From: Acetobacterium woodii
Lineage (GTDB): Bacteria > Bacillota > Clostridia > Eubacteriales > Eubacteriaceae
Direction: 5' to 3'
Assembly: GCA_016213825.1 (NCBI GenBank)
Contig: JACQZP010000027.1
Span: 307,056-371,055, forward strand
DNA length: 64,000 nt
The notes under the pieces are model-generated. The model searched no databases. It had not been told where the DNA came from and saw only the letters and a program-made list of their open reading frames with translations. Below are positions 17,243 through 26,484 of the stretch, one piece after another (position 1 is the stretch's first letter; the number at the start of each line of letters is the position of its first letter). The position numbers and the translations under genes are program-made.

Positions 17243-18286
17243 ATGAAAATATTAAAATACTTACTGGTTTTTGTTCCGATCAGTATTGTGGGAGAATTTA
17301 TGCATTTTTCTCCAACAGTGATGTTTGTTTTGGCAGCATTGGCGATTATTCCGCTGGCCGGAATAATGGGCGAAGCAACAGAAGAAATTGCCTTCTATTC
17401 GGGTCCAAGAATTGGTGGTTTTCTCAATGCTACTTTTGGAAATGCAACAGAATTGATCATTGCTTTTTTTGCATTGAAGGCAGGACTGTTTGATGTTGTT
17501 AAGGCATCGCTTGCCGGTTCAGTAATTGGGAATACACTAATGGTCTTAGGGCTTAGCATGCTGGTTGGTGGGATGAAGTTTAAAACACAAAAGTTTAACA
17601 AACAATCCATAGAGGTATCTTCAAGCATGTTGTTGTTTGCCGTAATCGGATTGACAATACCCGCTATTTTTACCTACACAGTTCCTTCAGAACTTCTAAA
17701 CACCCGATATGAGGGATTAAGTATTATTGTTGGTGTGGTTATGTTTGCTATTTATTTGATGAGTTTATACTTTTCATTTTATACCCACAAGGATATTTAT
17801 GCGGTAAAACATGAAGATGGTGGAACGGCCAAATGGTCGCTTAAAAAAGCAATTATGGTATTAGTCGGAGCAACCGTACTGATTGCCATAGAAAGTGAAT
17901 TTTTCATCAGTGCAGTTGAACCCATGACCCAGACAGTTGGTCTGAGTGAGTTTTTCGTCGGTATCATTTTAGTACCACTGATTGGAAATGCCGCAGAACA
18001 TAGTACTGCAGTGGTAATGGCGCATAAAAACAAAATGGACGTAGCGGTTGAAATTGCCATTGGTTCAAGCTTGCAGATTATCTTATTTGTGACGCCAGTA
18101 TTAATTTTTCTCAGCCTATTATTTACGCCAATGAGTATTATGTTCAATATGTTTGAATTGGTTGCGTTGATTGTTTGTGTTCTCATTGCCAACAGAGTCG
18201 CCAGTGATGGTGAATCCAACTGGTTGGAAGGCGTTCAATTACTGGCAGTTTATTTAATTATGGCCGTTTGCTTTTTTGTTTTATAA
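17243..18286 (+). CDS. cax: Calcium/proton exchanger (CaCA superfamily, Cax)
   Basis: A 347-residue integral membrane antiporter with about eleven hydrophobic helices. The two inverted alpha-repeats of the Cax family are clear: FGNATELIIAFFALKAG with SVIGNTLMVLGLSMLVGG in the first half, and PLIGNAAEHSTAVVMAHKNK with IAIGSSLQIILFVTPVL in the second; the glutamates in GNATE and GNAAEH are the cation-binding residues. It would export Ca2+ (or another divalent cation) in exchange for protons. GAAAGAAGAGTGAAGAA precedes the ATG. It seems to be a single-gene unit. Confidence 0.93.
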   Translation: MKILKYLLVFVPISIVGEFMHFSPTVMFVLAALAIIPLAGIMGEATEEIAFYSGPRIGGFLNATFGNATELIIAFFALKAGLFDVVKASLAGSVIGNTLMVLGLSMLVGGMKFKTQKFNKQSIEVSSSMLLFAVIGLTIPAIFTYTVPSELLNTRYEGLSIIVGVVMFAIYLMSLYFSFYTHKDIYAVKHEDGGTAKWSLKKAIMVLVGATVLIAIESEFFISAVEPMTQTVGLSEFFVGIILVPLIGNAAEHSTAVVMAHKNKMDVAVEIAIGSSLQIILFVTPVLIFLSLLFTPMSIMFNMFELVALIVCVLIANRVASDGESNWLEGVQLLAVYLIMAVCFFVL

Positions 18287-18415
18287 TGGTTCGACAAATT
18301 AAAAATGATGATCAGATAACATCCAGCTGAAAGCTGCATTTAATTTGATATTTGAAATGCGAAGCTTTACATTTATACAATTGTTCGAAAATTAGGCTGA
18401 ATAAGGAGGAAATTA

Positions 18416-19273
18416 ATGACCAAAAAAAACCATGTAAAAAGAGAAATATTAAGATTCATTTTCCTGTTTATTGGTTCAATCATTGCGGCAGTAGGTCTGG
18501 AAATATTTCTGGTTCCCAACAATATTATTGATGGCGGCATCATTGGTATTTCCATTATCGCCAGTTATTTGACCGGACTTCCTTTAGGTGCCTTTATCAT
18601 TGTTTTAAATCTGCCATTTCTGATTTTTGGATACAAGCAAATTGGCAAGACCTTTGTGCTATCCTCGCTATTTGCGATCTTATCCTTATCATTCTGGTTA
18701 TCGGTTTTGCATCCTATCCCTGGGTTAACCAATGATGTCTTGCTGGCAACGGTGTTTGGCGGGATCATTCTGGGGATTGGCGTGGGTCTGATTATCCGCA
18801 ACAGCGGCTCGCTGGATGGAACTGAAATGGTGGCAATTGTCTTTAGTAAAACAGCGGCCTTTTCAGTCGGTGAAATTGTAATGTTTTTCAATCTGTTTAT
18901 CTTAAGCAGTGCGGGATTAATTTTTGGCTGGGATCGCGCGATGTATTCGCTGCTGGCCTATTTTATCGCCTTTAAAGTTATCGATATCACCATTGAAGGG
19001 TTGAACGAGGAGAAGGCAGCGATGATTGTATCAGATAATCCCTATGAGATAGCGGATGCCATTTTAGCCAGACTGGGGCGCGGGGTCACTTTTTTAGATG
19101 GTAAAGGTGGTTTTTCGAAAGACGAAAAAGTGGTTATTTATTCGGTGATCACGCGGTTGGAAATTGCCAAGCTAAAATCGATTGTGGCTGAAAAAGATGA
19201 AAATGCATTTCTCACAATCAGTGATGTCTTCGATGTGATGGGCGGCAAGCAAAAAAAGAAGTCAATTCATTAG
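18416..19273 (+). CDS. YitT family membrane protein
   Basis: A 285-residue protein with an N-terminal membrane domain of five or six helices (LEIFLVPNNIIDGGIIGISI is the typical first motif) and a C-terminal soluble DUF2179-type domain (about 205-280, FLDGKGGFSKDEKVVIYSV and onward). This two-part layout is that of the YitT/DUF161 family, widespread in Firmicutes and of unknown transport function. The ATG follows AAGGAGGAAATTA, a strong binding site. It has no obvious functional link to its neighbours. Confidence 0.9.
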   Translation: MTKKNHVKREILRFIFLFIGSIIAAVGLEIFLVPNNIIDGGIIGISIIASYLTGLPLGAFIIVLNLPFLIFGYKQIGKTFVLSSLFAILSLSFWLSVLHPIPGLTNDVLLATVFGGIILGIGVGLIIRNSGSLDGTEMVAIVFSKTAAFSVGEIVMFFNLFILSSAGLIFGWDRAMYSLLAYFIAFKVIDITIEGLNEEKAAMIVSDNPYEIADAILARLGRGVTFLDGKGGFSKDEKVVIYSVITRLEIAKLKSIVAEKDENAFLTISDVFDVMGGKQKKKSIH

Positions 19274-19397
19274 AAAGCTTGAGAACGGTGAGGATTTTTG
19301 CTGAAATTTCGTGACTGCAAGTAATCGTAAGTGGATTTACCGATGAAATCCAGTGAATCTGGCGTTTTATATAGCCAATCAGAATGGAGAATTAACA

Positions 19398-20147
19398 ATG
19401 ATCGAAATAAGGAAATTATTAATTTTTGTTTTTGTTTTAATTCTTCTTTTTTATACCTGCAGACTCCTTTATGCAACCCGCTATAAAAAAGATAAGGCCT
19501 ACATTTTTATTATCATGATTTGTGGGTTATCCCTTAGTTCGATCGGAACATTTTTGGATATGATCGGAAAAATTGTTAATGAACAAGTAGTTTATGATGT
19601 GATCCGAATGTGTCTTACTCTGGGTTCAATTATTTATATTATTGGGATTATCCTTTGGAGTGGCTTCACTAAAAATATGATCGAAGAACTTGAACGGATG
19701 GCCTCAACAGATCCCTTAACTGGGGCTCTTAATCGGAACGGCCTGGAGAAAAAATTCCAGACGTTAATTAAAAAAAAGCATAGCTTTTATCTTTGTGTCT
19801 GTGATCTGGATGGAACCAAATCCATTAATGATACATTTGGTCATATGGAGGGGGATCGTTTTATTTCAAATACCGTCAGCATCATGACAGATTTGGTAGG
19901 CAAAAATGGATGGGTTTCAAGAATTGGTGGGGATGAGTTTATTATTCTGCTGGAAAGCAACAAGTTTTCAGAAATCGATAAAATAGTTGTTCATCTGAGA
20001 GAAAAAATTTCCGGGTTGTATCCAGAAGCATCTGTTGGTATCAGTATGGGATATGCTCAGTTTCCGGAAGATGGTGAAAAGTTTGAGGAACTGACAAGAA
20101 AAGCAGATGCCAAAATGTATAATGATAAAAACGCAAAACAGATGTAA
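19398..20147 (+). CDS. Membrane-anchored GGDEF diguanylate cyclase
   Basis: Start chosen at the ATG at 19398 (after GGAGAATTAACA); a GTG at 19353 in frame would add 15 residues of unlikely sequence. The 249-residue protein has three hydrophobic segments in its first ~90 residues (LLIFVFVLILLFYTC, IFIIMICGLSLSSIG, LGSIIYIIGIILWSG) and then a GGDEF domain with intact SRIGGDEFIILLES. There is no RxxD inhibitory site in the expected place. It is predicted to make cyclic di-GMP at the membrane. A hairpin terminator overlaps its stop. Confidence 0.88.
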   Translation: MIEIRKLLIFVFVLILLFYTCRLLYATRYKKDKAYIFIIMICGLSLSSIGTFLDMIGKIVNEQVVYDVIRMCLTLGSIIYIIGIILWSGFTKNMIEELERMASTDPLTGALNRNGLEKKFQTLIKKKHSFYLCVCDLDGTKSINDTFGHMEGDRFISNTVSIMTDLVGKNGWVSRIGGDEFIILLESNKFSEIDKIVVHLREKISGLYPEASVGISMGYAQFPEDGEKFEELTRKADAKMYNDKNAKQM

Positions 20148-20168
20148 GAAAAATGCATCTGTTTTTTT
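20136..20168 (+). terminator. Terminator overlapping GGDEF gene stop
   Basis: AAACAGATG pairs with CATCTGTTT, followed by a run of seven T. The 5' arm lies within the last codons of the gene. Confidence 0.75.
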
Positions 20169-20346
20169 GCGCGAAGGCAACGAGCCAATCGGCTGCTTGC
20201 AGACAGTTGGCGACTGCCCGCGACGAAAAGAAAAGAGCAAAGCGATTTCCTTTTTTGTGCGTAATTTCATCTAAAATAGGGTAGAAAAAAACTAACGGAA
20301 AAGTTAATATGTAAAGAGAGCAATTCATGAAAGGATGATAATAGAG

Positions 20347-22341
20347 ATGAGAAGAAAAATTCTGGTATTGGGATTAAGCCTGATACTGATGTTGACCATA
20401 TTAGGGGGCTGCAGTGGCAGTACCAAAGCTGAAACAAAAAGCTATCAGAAAACGATTGCAACAGCACGAACCGAAATATGGAATGCCATATCAGCTGGCG
20501 GCGCATCCAGTGCGACGGTGGCAATCATGGACAACGGTAACATCGTCTACAAGGAAGGCTTTGGCATGGCAGACCGAGTATCGGGCCTTTCAGTTTCCGA
20601 TGATACCCAGTTTAATATCTGTTCCATCAGTAAAGTTTTTACAGCAGCAGCAATATTACAGCTTTGCGAACAGGGAAAACTGGAATTGGATAAACCATTG
20701 GTCGATTATATGCCTGAATTTACCATGGCAGATAGTCGGTACAAGGATATTACCGTTAGAATGCTCTTAAATCATACCGCTGCCTTTCCGGGAACCTATG
20801 CGTATAATGCCGAAACGACCGCACCAGATACCAGTTATACCGAACAGTTTATGACCTATCTGGCAGGAACTCAATTAAAAGGCGAGCCAGGAAAAGTGAG
20901 TGTCTACTGCAATGATTGCTTTACCTTTGGCGAGATTCTGGTTGAAAAAGTTTCTGGACAGTCGTTTTCCGACTATTTGAATAAGAACATTTTTAATAAG
21001 GCTGGTATGAAAAATTCCAGCTGTAATTTTAAAGAAGGAAACGCCAATATCGCCTTAAAATATAATGAAGATGGCACTGCAGCCCCAGTGGAGTATATTA
21101 ATAGTCTGGGCTCTGGCGGCATTTCCGCAACGGCGGTTGATTTATGCCGATATACCCAAGCACTTTTTCAGGGTAAAATAATGAATGAGGCGATGTTAAC
21201 GGAATACACCAGCCCTCAATATGGAACTGAGACCGTGCCATCGGGAACCCCGCTTTATCCCTACGGATTAGGCTGGGATAGCGTTGCAGTGGCAGATTTT
21301 GAACTTCAGGGAGTCCGGGTTATCGGGAAAAATGGCGGATCACCGCAATTTAATTCTCAGCTGTACGTGCTTCCAGATGAAAACATCTCAGTGGCCATTA
21401 TTTTTGCCGGCAATGCCGATGTCACAACAATAGCCAATGATATTGTCCAGTCCATCGTGGATGAAAATGGGTTAAATCAGATTAATGAAACGGCGGTTGC
21501 GACACCTACGGCAGCAACCATCCCGGAATCAATAGTATCCTATGCGGGGATTTACGGTGACGGATCAGCCATTGTGAAAGTCGAATTCAATAAAGAAAAA
21601 AATACCCTGGTTTATAAAAAATATAGCAATGGTAGCTTTGTAACCCAAGGTGAATACCCGTATCAGAGCGATGGCACTTTTCATTTGCCGGTGGGATATC
21701 GAATTGGCTTTGAAGAAAATTATGGAAAAAAACTGCTTGTGATCCATGGTGCCTTATCCGACGGATCGGTTGTTTCTGGACAAAAGTTGGAAGTTGGCGA
21801 TACCACTCAGGATACCAGTAAGTTTAATGGCAAGTCATGGATTCCGACAAACCTGAGCGCCATTGATGCGAATACGTTTTCCTGTAAAACTGGGGTTTTA
21901 GCTGAGTTGCCGGGTTATATCTATTATTCGGCAGCTGGTGTTTACACCCCTTATGCCCTTAAAGATGCGAACACCACTGAAATGGTGCTGCCTTATGGAA
22001 AAGATTTGGCCCAATCTGTTATCACTCAGGAAAACGGGAAAAATATTTTAACGGTGATGCATTATAAAATGATGGACGTTGCTGATGTAGCGTCGCTTCA
22101 GCAAGATGAGCCAATCAGTATTGGCAACGACGGTTTAAATGTTTGCCGAAAATTGGATAGAGACGGAGCCATTAAGGCCGAGATTCCTGAAGGCGGTCGA
22201 ATTGTTATTTATGACTCAAGTTTACAGGCAAGCTATGACAGTTTGACAAATGAAACCGGCGAAACTGAGGTAACAGCGGGCTCTTACATTCTCTTTATAG
22301 GTAAACCGGAAGATGCGTTTACCTTTGACTATCGGGTTTAA
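20347..22341 (+). CDS. Beta-lactamase-family serine hydrolase lipoprotein, paralog 1
   Basis: Start taken at ATG 20347, because the same GAAAGGATGA-to-start spacing is seen in the paralog at 22595; ATG 20335 is in frame but too close to the binding site. The 664-residue protein has a lipobox ending LGGC (Cys22). Residues ~30-370 are a class C beta-lactamase/D-aminopeptidase-like domain with SxxK at S93-I-S-K96 and YxN at Y187-C-N189, and KNGG later in place of the KTG box. Residues ~390-664 form a second region of unknown fold, shared with the paralog. It likely acts on the wall or on a peptide outside the cell. The paralog follows after a dispersed repeat. Confidence 0.88.
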   Translation: MRRKILVLGLSLILMLTILGGCSGSTKAETKSYQKTIATARTEIWNAISAGGASSATVAIMDNGNIVYKEGFGMADRVSGLSVSDDTQFNICSISKVFTAAAILQLCEQGKLELDKPLVDYMPEFTMADSRYKDITVRMLLNHTAAFPGTYAYNAETTAPDTSYTEQFMTYLAGTQLKGEPGKVSVYCNDCFTFGEILVEKVSGQSFSDYLNKNIFNKAGMKNSSCNFKEGNANIALKYNEDGTAAPVEYINSLGSGGISATAVDLCRYTQALFQGKIMNEAMLTEYTSPQYGTETVPSGTPLYPYGLGWDSVAVADFELQGVRVIGKNGGSPQFNSQLYVLPDENISVAIIFAGNADVTTIANDIVQSIVDENGLNQINETAVATPTAATIPESIVSYAGIYGDGSAIVKVEFNKEKNTLVYKKYSNGSFVTQGEYPYQSDGTFHLPVGYRIGFEENYGKKLLVIHGALSDGSVVSGQKLEVGDTTQDTSKFNGKSWIPTNLSAIDANTFSCKTGVLAELPGYIYYSAAGVYTPYALKDANTTEMVLPYGKDLAQSVITQENGKNILTVMHYKMMDVADVASLQQDEPISIGNDGLNVCRKLDRDGAIKAEIPEGGRIVIYDSSLQASYDSLTNETGETEVTAGSYILFIGKPEDAFTFDYRV

Positions 22342-22406
22342 AACTGCACAGCAAAATGATCATTCATAAAAGAGCATCATAAAAAGTGGGTAACTTGAAA
22401 TTTATT

Positions 22407-22562
22407 AGGCAATTGCGAAAGTGCCATGAGCTTTGAGCCCAGTTTCGCACGAAACAATTTCTACACTGTACGACGAACTGTTCGCCTACACGTTACGAAA
22501 TTGTTTGTGGAAACTGCACCCAAAGCAACCGCTGTTCGATATTTTTTAATTTCGCAATTGTC
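22407..22562 (+). repeat. Dispersed hairpin repeat, copy 2
   Basis: AGGCAATTGCGAAAGTGCC at the left and AATTTCGCAATTGTCT at the right are complementary ends. Internal pairs include GAAACAATTT with AAATTGTTTG and CAGTTTCG with GGAAACTG, so the whole element folds as one long imperfect stem. It fills the gap between the two serine-hydrolase paralogs. Confidence 0.85.
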
Positions 22563-22594
22563 TATTGAAATTTATGATTGAAAGGATGAAGAAA

Positions 22595-24592
22595 ATGTTG
22601 AAAAAATTACTGACCATCGGCCTGAGTTTGATTTTGCTGCTTGTTCCGTTATCAGGGTGTACGACAACGTCCCAGAGCCAGAGTTATGATAAGACCATCG
22701 CGACGGCGAGAACTGAAATCTGGAAGGCCATTTCAGGAGGTGGGGCTTCCAGTGCCACGGTAGCGATTATGGACAATGGCAAAATTGTTTATGAGGAAGG
22801 CTTTGCCATGGCAAACCGAGAGGAGGCTCTCAAGGTGAATACCAGTACCCAGTTTAATATTGGCTCAGTCAGTAAGGTTTTTACCGCTGCGGCGGTGATG
22901 CAGCTAGTGGAAGCTGGCAAGGTAGACTTGGATAAACCAGTGGTTGACTATGTTCCGGAATTCACCATGCAGGACAGCCGGTATAAAAACATTACCGTTC
23001 GGATGTTGTTAAACCACTCCTCAGGGCTGCCAGGAACAGATTACACCAATGGCTTTGCTTCGGCCGCCGATCCCGGTTTTCTGGAAGGTTTTATGAAGTA
23101 TTTGGCCAACAGCAATTTAAAATATGATCCCGGAGTGGTCAGTGTTTACTGTAATGATGGATTTACGCTGGCCGAGGTGCTCATCGAAAAAGTTAGTGGT
23201 CAGTCCTATGCTGAATACGTCAGTAAAAATATTTTCACCAAAGCTAATATGAAGAACAGTAGTTGTTATTTTAAACCGGGCAACCCTAATATTGCTTTGA
23301 AATATAATAACGACAATGGCTCAGCATTGCCGGCAGAATATGTTAATTTGATGGGAACCGGCGGCATTTCTTCCACCGCCGTGGATTTATGCGAGTTCGG
23401 AAATGCCTTGCTGACCAATAAAATTATGACGTCAGAATCGTTTGCCGAGTATACCAGCCCCCAATATGCAACTGAAACGGTACCCGCGGGAATGACGCCG
23501 ATTACCAGTTATGGGTTAGGTTGGGATATGATCAATGTGGCAGCATTTGAAGAACAGGGCATCCATGTCTTGAGTAAAAACGGTGGCACCCTGCAATTTA
23601 ACTCGCAGCTCTATGTGCTTCCCGAACAGAATTTATCGGTGGCGGTGATTTTTGCCGGCGTGGCTGATACGGCCTCGATCAGTAATGCTATTACCCAGGC
23701 ATTGCTGGAAGAAAAGGGCGTGTTGCCAGGAAGCGAAACAAAGGAAGTAACGAAGCCGACTTCGGCAGCGATACCAGATCAGTTGCTGGGTTTTGCTGGC
23801 TATTACGGTGCCAGCGGCAGCATTATTAAGGTAGAGTTTGATAAAGCGAGCAATACCTTAAACTATAAACAATTCAATGGGTCTGAATTTGTCAGTACCG
23901 GGGTCTATCCCTACATGGATGACGGTTATTTTTATCTGCCTTCCGGAAACCGGATGTCCTTTAGCGAAAGCTTTGATAAAAAACTGATGCTTCAGTCGCT
24001 GCCAACTGGAAATTATGGCATCGTCGTGGGACAACAAATTGGGCAAGCCACCAATTCGGTTGATGGCAGCGCCTTTGCGAATAAACATTGGCTGCCCATC
24101 AATTTCTCCGCCACTGATTTGAGTCCATTAGCAGTAGCTACTGGCAGCATTTCAGATTTGCCGGGCTTTATCTATGTCAGCGGGGATGAGTCTTTTACCC
24201 CCTATGCCCTAAAAGATGCAAATAGTGCCGTAATGACACTTCCTTATGCCAGGGATCTGGTTGAACCTCGGATTACCGAGGTAGATGGCAAAAAGCAGCT
24301 GACGGTGATGAGTTACATCTGCATGAATGCTCAGGATGTTTCATCTTTGCAAAACGGAGAAACCATCAGCATTACCAAGGCCAATGAAAATCAGGTGAAA
24401 AAACTGGATGCAGCAGGTACATTTGGGGTAACTCTGCCGGAAGGTGGACGGATGATTATCTATGCGCCAGACTTTACCGTCAGCTATGACACGCTGTTTT
24501 CAGGATCAGAAAGTGTCCCGGTAGCGGCAGGCTCATATGTTTTATTTATTGGCAATGAAGGGGATACCTTCTCGTATCAATACAGCTTCTAA
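22595..24592 (+). CDS. Beta-lactamase-family serine hydrolase lipoprotein, paralog 2
   Basis: Start chosen at ATG 22595, after AAAGGATGAAGAA; upstream in-frame starts at 22565 (TTG), 22574 and 22586 lack a well-placed binding site. The 665-residue protein has a lipobox LSGC, SxxK at S91-V-S-K94, YxN at Y185-C-N187 and KNGGTLQFNSQ further on, with the same second region as paralog 1 (for example TPYALKDAN near residue 540). The two proteins align over their full length with many identical blocks, so they are a tandem duplication. Extracellular hydrolase; substrate not evident. Confidence 0.88.
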   Translation: MLKKLLTIGLSLILLLVPLSGCTTTSQSQSYDKTIATARTEIWKAISGGGASSATVAIMDNGKIVYEEGFAMANREEALKVNTSTQFNIGSVSKVFTAAAVMQLVEAGKVDLDKPVVDYVPEFTMQDSRYKNITVRMLLNHSSGLPGTDYTNGFASAADPGFLEGFMKYLANSNLKYDPGVVSVYCNDGFTLAEVLIEKVSGQSYAEYVSKNIFTKANMKNSSCYFKPGNPNIALKYNNDNGSALPAEYVNLMGTGGISSTAVDLCEFGNALLTNKIMTSESFAEYTSPQYATETVPAGMTPITSYGLGWDMINVAAFEEQGIHVLSKNGGTLQFNSQLYVLPEQNLSVAVIFAGVADTASISNAITQALLEEKGVLPGSETKEVTKPTSAAIPDQLLGFAGYYGASGSIIKVEFDKASNTLNYKQFNGSEFVSTGVYPYMDDGYFYLPSGNRMSFSESFDKKLMLQSLPTGNYGIVVGQQIGQATNSVDGSAFANKHWLPINFSATDLSPLAVATGSISDLPGFIYVSGDESFTPYALKDANSAVMTLPYARDLVEPRITEVDGKKQLTVMSYICMNAQDVSSLQNGETISITKANENQVKKLDAAGTFGVTLPEGGRMIIYAPDFTVSYDTLFSGSESVPVAAGSYVLFIGNEGDTFSYQYSF

Positions 24593-24693
24593 GTTTAGCC
24601 CTTTACGGGTAATTGGCAGGCGGATATCAGAATCGGTTTTGGGTATTATTTTGAATAAGCACCGCTAATTTAAGCCCAAAAGCAAACCAGATT

Positions 24694-24752
24694 AAGGCTC
24701 ATTATTATTTGATCGGTCGATCAAAGCAATTAATAACGAGTCTTGTTTTTTA
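24694..24752 (+). terminator. Long-stem terminator after the serine hydrolases
   Basis: AAGGCTCATTATTA pairs with TAATAACGAGTCTT around an inner TTGATCG/CGATCAA stem, followed by GTTTTTTA. The rest of the 340-base gap up to 24932 holds nothing I recognise apart from three scattered GTCTTG words. Confidence 0.78.
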
Positions 24753-24932
24753 GCGTCTTGGATTAAAAATGAAACGTCTTGGCTGACTTTTTATACCTTT
24801 GGCTTGTTTCGTCAAAGACATTGTGATACGCTAAGCAGGAACGATTTAAATTGCCGAATAAGTAGATCGAATTTATGCAATTTCTTATGCAAATAAGAAA
24901 CCGGCATATTCTGATAATTAAATGGGGATAAA

Positions 24933-26405
24933 ATGAATGTAATTTTAAGCAGTTTATTAATGATATCATCGCTGGTTCTGATCACCCTGGGCCTGATTGG
25001 TTTTCGACACAATGGTATTTCTGGGGTAAAAGCCTTTTCTGTTTTGATGTTTGCCATGGCCATACATACCATTGCCTATGGTTTTGAGTTGTTAAGCCCA
25101 AATTTAGAGTCAATGTATATGTGGATTCGCGTGGAATATATCGCGATGTCTTTTTATCCGTTTCTGATTATGTGGTTTGCCAGAGAATACGTTGGCGAGC
25201 GAAAATTTGCCAACCGGTATCTTATGGGAATTCTGCTGGGGCTCAATGTGATTACCTTGTTTTTGGTGCAGACCAATCCAATACACGGTTGGTATTATGC
25301 TCATTTAGGCGTCGATACCAGCCTGGGATTTCCTATCATGGCAATCGAAAAAGGTTTCTGGTATTGGGTTCAGGTGACGGTTTTATATTTTGCGATTGGA
25401 TATGCGCTGATTGTCTTATTAAAGCGAATTCTTGAAACCAGAGGTTCGTCAAGGCGACGGGTCGTCCTGATTTTTGTGGGAATGTTAATGCCGCTTGTTG
25501 CAAGTATTATCTACCTGTCGGGTTGGGGAATCGGACAAATTGATCTTTCGCCTTTTTCATATATTTTTCTAAGTATCCTGGTGGCCAGCGGATTATACCG
25601 ATATGATATTTTGTTTTTAAGCGAAGTAACCCATGAAATGATTTTTAATACGATTGATGAAGCGGTTATTGTCGTCGATGGAGAAGGTTTTATTTTAAAA
25701 ATTAACCGAGCCACCGGACCATTGTTTGATGCCCTTGGTGAGCTAAGGGTAGGAGAGTTGGTTAATCAATATCGAGTTTTGGCTCATGTTCTGATCGGAA
25801 ATATGATTCAGACCGTGACAATTGGAGCACAACACTATCAGATTCACTTGATTCCAATCGGAAAACATCATGGAACCATTGTGGTGTTTAGCGATGTAAC
25901 AGAACTGACTAACGCTAAAAAACAGTTAGAAACGCTGTCAATCACGGATCAGTTGACAAAACTCTATAATCGCCGGTATTTTGTGGATTATTTTGATCAG
26001 CTGGATGGCGATGGGGTGGTGATGTTGCTAGACATTGATCAGTTTAAAGATGTGAATGACCAGTATGGCCATCCGGCTGGGGATGTCGTGTTGCAAGAAA
26101 TTGCTCGGTTTTTGAACGAACATTTTGCGGATGGGATGATCTGTCGTTATGGCGGCGAGGAGTTTGTTGTCATTATTGAGGGAGAAACTACAAAAATAGC
26201 CAAAGAAAGGGCAGAAACCTTTCGGGAAGCCTTCCAATACCGTAAAACCGAATTCCCCTGTACGGTGTCAATTGGGCTATGTGCCTATGAAAAAGGAAAT
26301 TATAGCAATACTATGAATCTTGTGGATAAGTTGTTATATCAAGCCAAAAATACCGGTAGAAATTGTGTTGTAACAGACGCAGAGGTTACCGGCAATGGCA
26401 ATTAA
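24933..26405 (+). CDS. 7TM-PAS-like-GGDEF diguanylate cyclase
   Basis: A 490-residue membrane protein. Residues ~1-220 contain seven helices with the histidine-kinase N-terminal 7TM pattern (FWYWVQVTVLYFAIGYALIV, WGIGQIDLSPFSYIFLSIL). A short PAS-like linker follows (MIFNTIDEAVIVVDGEGFIL). Residues ~325-485 form the GGDEF domain, here with the active variant GGEEF in CRYGGEEFVVIIEG and no RxxD inhibitory site. It should make cyclic di-GMP on sensing an external or membrane signal. GGGGAT precedes the ATG. It is a single-gene unit closed by a terminator. Confidence 0.92.
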   Translation: MNVILSSLLMISSLVLITLGLIGFRHNGISGVKAFSVLMFAMAIHTIAYGFELLSPNLESMYMWIRVEYIAMSFYPFLIMWFAREYVGERKFANRYLMGILLGLNVITLFLVQTNPIHGWYYAHLGVDTSLGFPIMAIEKGFWYWVQVTVLYFAIGYALIVLLKRILETRGSSRRRVVLIFVGMLMPLVASIIYLSGWGIGQIDLSPFSYIFLSILVASGLYRYDILFLSEVTHEMIFNTIDEAVIVVDGEGFILKINRATGPLFDALGELRVGELVNQYRVLAHVLIGNMIQTVTIGAQHYQIHLIPIGKHHGTIVVFSDVTELTNAKKQLETLSITDQLTKLYNRRYFVDYFDQLDGDGVVMLLDIDQFKDVNDQYGHPAGDVVLQEIARFLNEHFADGMICRYGGEEFVVIIEGETTKIAKERAETFREAFQYRKTEFPCTVSIGLCAYEKGNYSNTMNLVDKLLYQAKNTGRNCVVTDAEVTGNGN

Positions 26406-26443
26406 AAAATGGCAAACCGATAAAGTGGTTTGCCATTTTTTTA
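26405..26443. terminator. Terminator between convergent genes
   Basis: AAAATGGCAAACC pairs with GGTTTGCCATTTT and continues into a T-run. It lies between the GGDEF gene and the convergent flavoenzyme gene. Confidence 0.88.
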
Positions 26444-26484
26444 ATTGCTACGAAACAACGTGTTTTTAAGGGTGCGTGCTGATT

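Noticed and set aside
20169..20334. GC-richer stretch between the GGDEF and serine-hydrolase genes
   Set aside because: Contains a short GCCAA/TTGGC hairpin but no gene, known RNA motif or match to the dispersed repeats.
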